A stretch of 7,924 bases of DNA from Puniceicoccales bacterium. GTDB taxonomy: Bacteria; Verrucomicrobiota; Verrucomicrobiia; Opitutales; JAIRLG01. The stretch lies in assembly GCA_031278595.1 (NCBI GenBank), contig JAITKE010000037.1, forward strand, positions 1 to 7,924. Direction: 5' to 3'. The notes below the pieces were generated by a model. The model did not search any database. It was not told the DNA's origin and was given only the letters and a program-made list of their open reading frames with translations. Made by a program: the position numbers and the translations under genes. Of the stretch, positions 5,832-7,924 are shown piece by piece. Position 1 is the first letter of the stretch; every line of letters starts with the position of its first letter.

Positions 5832-7235
5832 GTGGTTTCCTTTACGCCCCATAGTTCTTCTCCGCGCCATTTCATCCGGAGGGTTTGCGTTCTAAAGGTC
5901 CTCACCTTGGGACTTTGCTGCGCCTCGGCAGAGGAAAAGGCATTGCTCCCGGCTTCCCCGTCAGGCGCATCGGAGGAAGTCCCCCAAACGATTTCCGTTT
6001 CACGGTTAGAAGAGGGGATTAGAGGTCGTCATCAAACTGAAATGAGTGGGGCGTTTTTTGGGCCCCGGGACAGCCCTCAAAGAGGGCTTAAGCGGCTAAA
6101 GTGGCTTAAGCCACTTCAGCCGCTTGCTCGCGAAGCGAGCGTCCCGGGGCCCTCGCCCAAACGCTCGACGAACTCCCAGCTCCTACGATTGACGGAACCT
6201 CAACTTTCACGATTGACAGAAGTCCCCAGCTTTCATTTGACGACAGCTTCCAGCTACGCCTCGGCGAAGGAGAAGGCATTGCCCTCAGATTCTCCGTCCG
6301 CTGCGGCAGAGGGAATCGCTCCAAGAATTTCCGTCACACGACCAGAAGAGCCGGCCGTGGGCATTTTTGAGCACCGGCGCTCCGCCGTCGTGCAGGTGAC
6401 CGGATGCACCGACCTCAAGTCCGACAGCGCCCAGATTTTGGAGGGAAGTGGGTTTTTCATCGATGAGCAGGCCCACGTGGTGGTGGCGGCCAGCGTCGTC
6501 GCCTCGGCGGAAAAAATATGGGTCGAGAGAGGAGACGAGTCCTTCGCCGCCGAAAAGATCGGGAGCGATCCCGAGACCAATCTTGCCCTGCTCCGTCTGC
6601 TGAAGAAGCCGGAACGATTCACCCCCATTTCGCTTAAGGAGGAGATGGCGGGCGAGGTGCGCATCGGCTCGACCCTCATTTCCATCGGCAGCAAGCTGGG
6701 GATGTCGCCAGGGCCCAATCAGGGCCTGATTACCGGTCGAAATCTCTTCTACGGCGAGCACAAGTTCGCCGTTCCCTACTGGCGCTCCAGCCTGGCGATG
6801 GACGGTGGCGAGAGCGGATCGCCCGTATTCGATATCCAGGGAAATTTCATCGGTGTGCTGATCGCCTCCCTGCCGGAAATTCGATCCAGCTTCATACTGC
6901 CGGCATTCGCCGTCCGCCGGGTCATCGACGAGCTCCTGCAGACCGGCAGCGTTTCCCACGTCAGCCTCGGATTCTCGGCCCGGCAGGAACTTCAGCCTGA
7001 CGGGAGCCATCGGCTGAGCATCATTCAGGTCAATAAGGATTCCTCGGCGGAAAAGGCCGGCCTCCAGGTGGGCGACGAGCTTCTGCGCCTGAACAACCAA
7101 ACCCTTTCCAGTATGGAGGATCTGGTTACGGCGATTTTTCTCGCCCGTGTAGGGGATAATCTCGATCTAGCGGCAGCGCGACAGGGAAGCATTAATCCTA
7201 TTATTTGCATTCTCCCCCTTACTTCCGGCGGATAA
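5832..7235 (+). CDS. HtrA/DegP-like S1C pseudoprotease with PDZ domain
   Basis: 467 residues from GTG 5832, 3 nt after the previous stop. This start gives a signal peptide (RRVCVLKVLTLGLCCASA, cleavage near 33). TTG 5907 has a better ribosome site (AAAGG, 8 nt) but would remove it. Residues about 34-185 are a repeat-rich linker. About 185-370 is a trypsin-like S1C domain: GSGFFIDEQAHVVVAASVV, DPETNLALLRLL, MDGGESGSPVF. The serine region is kept (Ser328 in GESGSP), but Ser221 stands where HtrA proteins have the catalytic His (TNNHVV) and Asn250 where they have Asp (DPxTDLA). Residues about 375-465 form a PDZ domain (KAGLQVGDELLRLNNQ, then a VTAI helix). The protein should be periplasmic. Loss of two triad residues argues against peptidase activity; it could bind misfolded peptides or sense envelope state for the adjoining sigma factor. 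Confidence 0.87.
   Translation: MVSFTPHSSSPRHFIRRVCVLKVLTLGLCCASAEEKALLPASPSGASEEVPQTISVSRLEEGIRGRHQTEMSGAFFGPRDSPQRGLKRLKWLKPLQPLAREASVPGPSPKRSTNSQLLRLTEPQLSRLTEVPSFHLTTASSYASAKEKALPSDSPSAAAEGIAPRISVTRPEEPAVGIFEHRRSAVVQVTGCTDLKSDSAQILEGSGFFIDEQAHVVVAASVVASAEKIWVERGDESFAAEKIGSDPETNLALLRLLKKPERFTPISLKEEMAGEVRIGSTLISIGSKLGMSPGPNQGLITGRNLFYGEHKFAVPYWRSSLAMDGGESGSPVFDIQGNFIGVLIASLPEIRSSFILPAFAVRRVIDELLQTGSVSHVSLGFSARQELQPDGSHRLSIIQVNKDSSAEKAGLQVGDELLRLNNQTLSSMEDLVTAIFLARVGDNLDLAAARQGSINPIICILPLTSGG
5918..6014 (+). repeat. 97-bp direct repeat, copy 1 (HtrA-like gene N-terminal region)
   Basis: Aligns without gaps to 6254-6350 with 70 of 97 identical bases by hand count. The copies are 336 bp (112 codons) apart, so both are read in the same frame. 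Copy 1 encodes ASAEEKALLPASPSGASEEV followed by PQTISVSRLEE, directly after the signal peptide. Confidence 0.85.
6051..6164. repeat. Cloverleaf element B: in-frame 114-bp structured element inside the HtrA-like gene
   Basis: The outer stem pairs 6060-6071 (GGGCCCCGGGAC) with 6141-6152 (GTCCCGGGGCCC), 12 bp perfect. Past a small internal loop, GCGTTT (6051-6056) pairs with AAACGC (6159-6164). Inside are AGCCCTC-aaa-GAGGGCT (6072-6088), one unpaired T, and a long arm (6090-6125) of AAGCGGCT/AGCCGCTT around the perfect palindrome AAGTGGCTTAAGCCACTT with one A/C mismatch. Then comes GCTCGC-gaa-GCGAGC (6126-6140), holding the GCGAAGC sequence known for a very stable DNA mini-hairpin. Only one base at the junction is unpaired. 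The element is exactly 38 codons, starts at a codon boundary and has no stop in the host frame (it encodes AFFGPRDSPQ onward), so the reading frame survives. Confidence 0.87.
6177..6248 (+). repeat. Three 24-bp tandem repeats (8 codons each)
   Basis: Units at 6177-6200, 6201-6224 and 6225-6248 encode QLLRLTEP, QLSRLTEV and PSFHLTTA. The first two share CGATTGAC and the third is more diverged (CATTTGAC). They sit between cloverleaf element B and the second copy of the 97-bp repeat, in frame with the HtrA-like gene, and add to its unstructured linker. Confidence 0.75.
6254..6350 (+). repeat. 97-bp direct repeat, copy 2 (HtrA-like gene N-terminal region)
   Basis: Second copy of 5918-6014, about 72% identical with no gaps. 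It encodes ASAKEKALPSDSPSAAAEGI followed by APRISVTRPEE, just ahead of the protease-like domain. The first and last bases are best conserved (CTRCGCCTCGG and AGAAGAG). Together the copies bracket the cloverleaf element and the 24-bp repeats. Confidence 0.85.
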
Positions 7236-7924
7236 TATTCTTGATATTCTTCGCAGTATTGCGTCTATCGCGTCTTGAAGACGATCATCAAGGTTTATTC
7301 GACACCTCTTCTCTTGCCCTAGTGCCTTTGAATTGCCATCAGCATATTCCTTTTCACACGCTTGCCCCTGGGATACCCGCTCCCTTAATAATAATCTAGC
7401 CTCCTGCAGCATCTGACTCTGGTCGAGAGCAAGAGCAGCGATGTCCAAATTTTTGACTTCCTCATAGTCTCCCACTTGGGATCTTGCTATTCTCTTGAGC
7501 CCTAGTTTTTCTCTTACTTGATTCAACAGAATTTCTGCACTTTCCCCCTTAGATTGACAAGAAACAAAGAGATGAATGGTTTGGTGCAACAGAGGAAAAC
7601 CATTCGAAAACTTAGGGACAAAACAACAGGTTATGGCCAAATTTTCATGTTTTACCTTCGGCCGGTTCGAGGGCAAAAGACGGACACCGAACGGCAGACT
7701 GCGTACTCGCGGTACGGTCGATCCAGATTCACCCGTCTCGTCAGCCAAGATATCCGAACAAATCCTCTGACCCCAAAAGGCCAGAGGAGTCCTGCCCCAA
7801 ACTCCAGGAAACTGAAAAATACTCATTTTCTCCTCATGGCTGTTTGCGTCGCCCTGTGCATCAGATTTTTCTCCATAGATGATAAAATCCAGGCGAAAAT
7901 GGGAATGAAAGACCAGGGAAGAGT
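7167..7924 (-). CDS. Unrecognised protein, partial (start beyond the window)
   Basis: An open frame of 251 codons plus stop runs in from the right edge and stops at TAG 7169-7167. Met at 7826 follows AGGAG by 3 nt and could be the start (219 residues). However, the frame stays open for all 32 upstream codons and reads protein-like there (VFHSHFRLDFIIYGEKSDAQ), so the gene probably begins outside. I recognise no domain. The middle has a Cys-containing segment (ITCCFVPK, HLFVSCQSKGES). From about codon 130 on, the protein is charged and helical (EVKNLDIAALALDQSQML, LLLRERVSQGQACEKEY, LDDRLQDAIDAILRR). The region is more A+T-rich than the rest of the window, hinting at foreign origin. Its last 69 bases overlap the 3' end of the convergent HtrA-like gene, so the natural C-terminus may be lost or replaced. 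A decaying gene is an alternative. Confidence 0.5.
   Translation of the reverse strand, partial: SSLVFHSHFRLDFIIYGEKSDAQGDANSHEEKMSIFQFPGVWGRTPLAFWGQRICSDILADETGESGSTVPRVRSLPFGVRLLPSNRPKVKHENLAITCCFVPKFSNGFPLLHQTIHLFVSCQSKGESAEILLNQVREKLGLKRIARSQVGDYEEVKNLDIAALALDQSQMLQEARLLLRERVSQGQACEKEYADGNSKALGQEKRCRINLDDRLQDAIDAILRRISRILSAGSKGENANNRINASLSRCR

Noticed and set aside
7258..7300. Terminator after the HtrA-like gene (CGTCTTGAAGACG)
   Set aside because: The stem is only 4-5 bp and no T-run follows; it also lies inside the open frame on the other strand.
7205..7399. Plus-strand 64-codon frame after the HtrA-like gene
   Set aside because: It lies antisense to the longer minus-strand frame, overlaps the protease stop, and has no ribosome site or known motif.

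Overview
The window looks like a stretch of chromosome from a G+C-rich Gram-negative bacterium. LPS export genes (lptC, lptA, lptB) and a Kdo-8-phosphate-phosphatase-like gene show an LPS-bearing outer membrane. The gene style (a short LptC, and an ECF sigma factor followed by a small one-helix partner protein whose N-terminus resembles verrucomicrobial counterparts) makes me suspect Verrucomicrobiota. That placement is a recollection-based inference and has not been tested.

Left part, minus strand (about 4600 down to 1): gpsA (glycerol-3-phosphate dehydrogenase) comes first, then a 339-base non-coding gap, then a tightly packed lptC > lptA > lptB > kdsC-like cluster. lptC/lptA and lptA/lptB each overlap by an ATGA, and the phosphatase gene starts 3 nt after lptB. 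LptC, LptA and LptB belong to the machine that moves LPS from the inner to the outer membrane. The phosphatase-like protein would act earlier, in making Kdo for the LPS inner core. It is a tandem of two KdsC-like HAD domains: the first has lost its catalytic residues, and the second keeps them but has a changed TGR motif. The C-terminal half of LptA is a low-complexity tail built from degenerate short repeats.

Right part, plus strand (4692 to 7235): an ECF sigma factor, a small membrane protein that is probably its anti-sigma or regulatory partner, and a signal-peptide-bearing HtrA/DegP-like protein with a PDZ domain follow each other with 3-nt gaps. The HtrA-like protein keeps the catalytic serine region but has Ser in place of the catalytic His and Asn in place of the catalytic Asp, so it is probably a pseudoprotease, perhaps a sensor. 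Its N-terminal region has been rebuilt by a 97-bp in-frame duplication, a 24-bp triplicate and an inserted structured element.

The main unexpected signal is a pair of cloverleaf DNA elements. One (3442-3535) fills the gap between gpsA and lptC; the other (6051-6164) lies in frame inside the HtrA-like gene. Each has a long closing stem holding three directly abutting perfect or near-perfect hairpins, with one or two unpaired bases at the four-way junction. They share a module, a long AAGC...GCTT arm next to a GCYCGC-GRA-GCGRGC arm, so they look like two members of one modular family.

The right end (7236 to 7924) is visibly more A+T-rich and carries an unrecognised open reading frame on the minus strand that runs off the window edge and overlaps the end of the HtrA-like gene tail to tail. 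I saw no tRNA, rRNA, CRISPR array, transposase gene or convincing intrinsic terminator.
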